Part shown: positions 54,794 to 56,289 of the stretch, in pieces
Position numbering within the stretch: position 1 is the stretch's first letter
Layout of the letters: every line of letters begins with the position of its first letter
NCBI GenBank assembly: GCA_029213065.1
Contig: JARGPH010000017.1
Coordinates: 4,632 to 60,920 of the forward strand
DNA from: Verrucomicrobiales bacterium
GTDB lineage: Bacteria > Verrucomicrobiota > Verrucomicrobiia > Verrucomicrobiales > DEV007
Direction: 5' to 3'
Length of the DNA stretch: 56,289 nt
The notes under the pieces: model-generated
What the model was told of the DNA's origin: nothing
Databases searched by the model: none
The model's input: only the letters and a program-made list of their open reading frames with translations
Program-made: the position numbers and the translations under genes

Positions 54794-55276
54794 ATGACTA
54801 GTCGCGTTCTCTTTATCTGCACTGGAAATGTCTGCCGAAGCCCTATGGCAGAGGGGCTCCTTCGTGATTTGGCGGAAAAATCCGGGGTTGATATCGATGT
54901 CGCATCCGCCGGGATCGGGGCGATGGACGGAATGCCACCAAGTCGCAATTCTGTCATCGCGATGGATGAAGAGGGAATCGACATTTCCGATCAGGAAAGC
55001 CAGATGCTGACGCCAGAGATGGTGGAGAATTTCACTCATATCTTCGGAATGGGGGCAGGGCACATCGAGGCAATTCGCGCTTATTTCCCTGAAAGCCTCG
55101 AAAAAACCTTCATTCTCCGCGAGTTTGTCGCTGATGAAGGCTATGACCTCGAGGTTCCGGACCCGATCGGGGGCGATCTCGAAGAGTATCAAATCACCCG
55201 AAATCTCATCAAAGAGGCAATTCCGTCGATTTTGCGTTTTATCACGACCGGTGATCCCTCGCTACCACGGGAATGA
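54794..55276 (+). CDS. Low-molecular-weight protein phosphatase
   Basis: 160 residues. The P-loop CTGNVCRS (Cys9 to Arg15, CX5R) is at the start and the general-acid Asp123 sits in VPDPIGGD near the C-terminus. Members remove phosphate from protein tyrosine or arginine. It is monocistronic, with the first copy of the large repeat 28 bp after its stop. Confidence 0.93.
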   Translation: MTSRVLFICTGNVCRSPMAEGLLRDLAEKSGVDIDVASAGIGAMDGMPPSRNSVIAMDEEGIDISDQESQMLTPEMVENFTHIFGMGAGHIEAIRAYFPESLEKTFILREFVADEGYDLEVPDPIGGDLEEYQITRNLIKEAIPSILRFITTGDPSLPRE

Positions 55277-55303
55277 ATTGTCGGCCCATCCGCCTTGCGA
55301 GGG

Positions 55304-55431
55304 GGTAGGGAGAAGCGTCCCGGTGATCCGTTGTTAGCCTATCAGGAACTTTTGGGGCGGGCGATTAAAAGTAGATTTGGTCCTCACCGAGGCGAGCGGC
55401 GGCTCGACGGGGACGTCTCGCCCCACCATCT
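55304..55431 (+). repeat. Copy A of the RAYT-flanking repeat (diverged)
   Basis: About 128 bp. Its first 40 and last 45 bases match copies B and C at 56018 and 56158, but the middle is unrelated. The end carries a GC-rich hairpin (CGAGC/GCTCG). It lies just downstream of the transposase gene. Confidence 0.75.
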
Positions 55432-55457
55432 GTGAAATCTGAATCGTTCGTCGAAAA

Positions 55458-55952
55458 TTATTCGGAGTATTCATCTCCCGTTCGTGAATCAAATGAGATG
55501 AGATGCGGCCACTCCCCGGGTGACTTGCAGAAATTCTGTCTTACGGGGTTCATACGAATATAGGTCAGCTTCTCTTGTTTGCTTTTTTCACTCCTCAGTC
55601 GGTGATCGAAAAAGTCATCTTGCCACATCACTTTGCTGTTTCGCTTCAGGTATCCTTTCCAGGCTTTGAAAAGCGGTTTCATTTCACAGCCTTGGGGAAA
55701 GCTCATTACGGCGTTGATGTGATCCGGCATTACTAGAAAAAGATGGATGAACCATTTTGGATCCGGCATTTTATGATAGAATCGGGCTGCAGACAAAACC
55801 GCGTCGGCCATAGAATGTGGGTTCGTGTTGCGGTGGCATAGCTGAGGTTTCCCGGGAGGATCGCAATTAATGGTGATGAACCACGCTGAATCCCTGTCCA
55901 CCCAATGGGGAATGTCATGAGGGAGATTCTTGCGGGTCGGGAATTCAGCCAT
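55458..55952 (-). CDS. REP-associated tyrosine transposase (RAYT, Y1-Tnp superfamily)
   Basis: 164 residues. The start MAEFPTRKNLPHDIPHWV and the segment WFITINCDPPGKPQL are those of the TnpA-REP/RAYT branch of the IS200/IS605 family. The catalytic HUH motif is expected in VMPDHINAVMSFP, where the second His is Asn (CAC ATC AAC), so metal binding may be lost. The tyrosine segment is LTYIRMNPVR. Family members process single-stranded REP DNA. Repeat copies lie on both sides of the gene (A downstream, B and C upstream). The gene is otherwise intact, without stop or frameshift. Confidence 0.85.
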   Translation of the reverse strand: MAEFPTRKNLPHDIPHWVDRDSAWFITINCDPPGKPQLCHRNTNPHSMADAVLSAARFYHKMPDPKWFIHLFLVMPDHINAVMSFPQGCEMKPLFKAWKGYLKRNSKVMWQDDFFDHRLRSEKSKQEKLTYIRMNPVRQNFCKSPGEWPHLISFDSRTGDEYSE

Positions 55953-56017
55953 GTGGGTAGGATGACAAAAATCCCGAAGAATAAGAAGTTACTATTTCAG
56001 TTCCAAAACAAGAGGCA

Positions 56018-56149
56018 GGTAGGGAGAAGCGTCCCCGCTGATCCGTTGTTAGCCTATCAGGGCAGTCGTGCCAGCATGGAAGGGACATTTGGGCGTCACC
56101 GAGGCAAACGGCGGCTCGACAGGGACATCTCGCCCCACCATCTCCGTCG
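56018..56149 (+). repeat. Copy B of the RAYT-flanking repeat
   Basis: 132 bp, identical to copy C except at two bases. It begins GGTAGGGAGAAGCGTCCCC and ends CGCCCCACCATCTCCGTCG. Upstream of the transposase gene and in the same orientation as copy A. A reading frame (55905-56162) overlaps it and is not a gene. Confidence 0.85.
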
Positions 56150-56157
56150 TGGGGAGG

Positions 56158-56289
56158 GGTAGGGAGAAGCGTCCCCGCTGATCCGTTGTTAGCCTATCAG
56201 GGCTGTCGTGCCAGCATGGAAGGGACATTTGGGTGTCACCGAGGCAAACGGCGGCTCGACAGGGACATCTCGCCCCACCATCTCCGTCG
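56158..56289 (+). repeat. Copy C of the RAYT-flanking repeat, reaching the window end
   Basis: 132 bp, starting exactly 140 bp after copy B, so B and C form a direct tandem repeat. It stops with the window, and further copies may lie beyond. Confidence 0.85.

Noticed and set aside
55905-56162. 85-codon plus-strand reading frame
   Set aside because: It runs through repeat copy B and into the transposase start region; no protein family is visible.
56018-56289. CRISPR array
   Set aside because: The tandem unit is 132 bp with an 8-bp gap, and not short repeats with unique spacers.
1-56289. tRNA, rRNA or riboswitch genes
   Set aside because: I looked for T-loop words and conserved RNA blocks and found none outside coding DNA; a covariance-model search would be decisive.

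Overview
The window looks like a chromosomal segment of a Verrucomicrobiota bacterium (PVC superphylum), probably a heterotroph that lives on polysaccharides and sugar acids. The reason is the gene content: a DUF1501 protein next to a PSCyt1/DUF1549/DUF1553 protein, three membrane-bound-dehydrogenase propellers (two with a C-terminal CxxCH heme domain), two sulfatases, Tat-exported Gfo/Idh/MocA and TIM-barrel proteins, and a XylR/AraC-type regulator. No tRNA, rRNA, CRISPR array, phage or plasmid gene was found. The assignment comes from protein families only; no database was searched.

Layout. 1-4.7 kb: 3' end of a PKHD-type hydroxylase, a strong terminator, a TPR protein (-), a secreted secretin-N-like protein (+) and a Tat-exported Gfo/Idh/MocA protein (-). 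4.9-12.3 kb: a HupE/UreJ-like membrane protein, then an RND efflux set (outer membrane lipoprotein, adaptor, permease). 12.4-28.0 kb: a 1169-residue fusion of discoidin-like, SGNH-like, dehydrogenase-propeller and cytochrome c domains; a three-gene envelope operon (-); a sugar-acid dehydratase (-); an SGNH-like gene overlapping a second dehydrogenase/cytochrome c gene (+); a YjhG-type dehydratase with an FAH-family enzyme (-); an NlpC/P60 peptidase with a glycine-zipper lipoprotein (+). 28.1-38.5 kb: beta-hydroxyacid dehydrogenase, sulfatase, membrane protein, a hairpin-rich repeat element, DUF1501 plus PSCyt1, a secreted lactonase, a XylR-type regulator and a DJ-1/PfpI protein. 38.5-44.4 kb: a tight operon of TIM-barrel isomerase, five-CxxCH cytochrome, dehydrogenase propeller and sulfatase. 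44.7-48.2 kb: serine hydrolase and TPR protein (-), then a small Cys-containing membrane protein and a His/Met-rich outer-membrane barrel (+). 48.2-54.7 kb: a minus-strand run of PTS IIA, argS, MoxR ATPase, DUF58 and transglutaminase genes. 54.8 kb to the end: a low-molecular-weight phosphatase and a REP-associated tyrosine transposase flanked by three copies of a repeat of about 130 bp.

How the genes may work together. Exported enzymes (sulfatases, dehydrogenase/cytochrome c proteins, lactonase) could strip sulfate from sugars and oxidise them to lactones and sugar acids outside the cytoplasm, passing electrons to c-type hemes. Two cytoplasmic IlvD/Edd-type dehydratases, an FAH-family enzyme and a beta-hydroxyacid dehydrogenase could then take the acids through a Weimberg-like route, with the XylR-type protein as a plausible regulator. 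This is inference; the semialdehyde dehydrogenase needed to finish such a route is not in the window.

The most unusual points are: (1) SGNH-like domains with lost catalytic residues, fused to a dehydrogenase/cytochrome c protein in one locus and encoded just upstream of one, with an ATGA overlap, in another; (2) a transposase whose HUH motif reads His-Ile-Asn, between copies of a palindrome-containing repeat; (3) two other hairpin-rich intergenic elements, at 23.97-24.04 kb and 31.36-31.66 kb.
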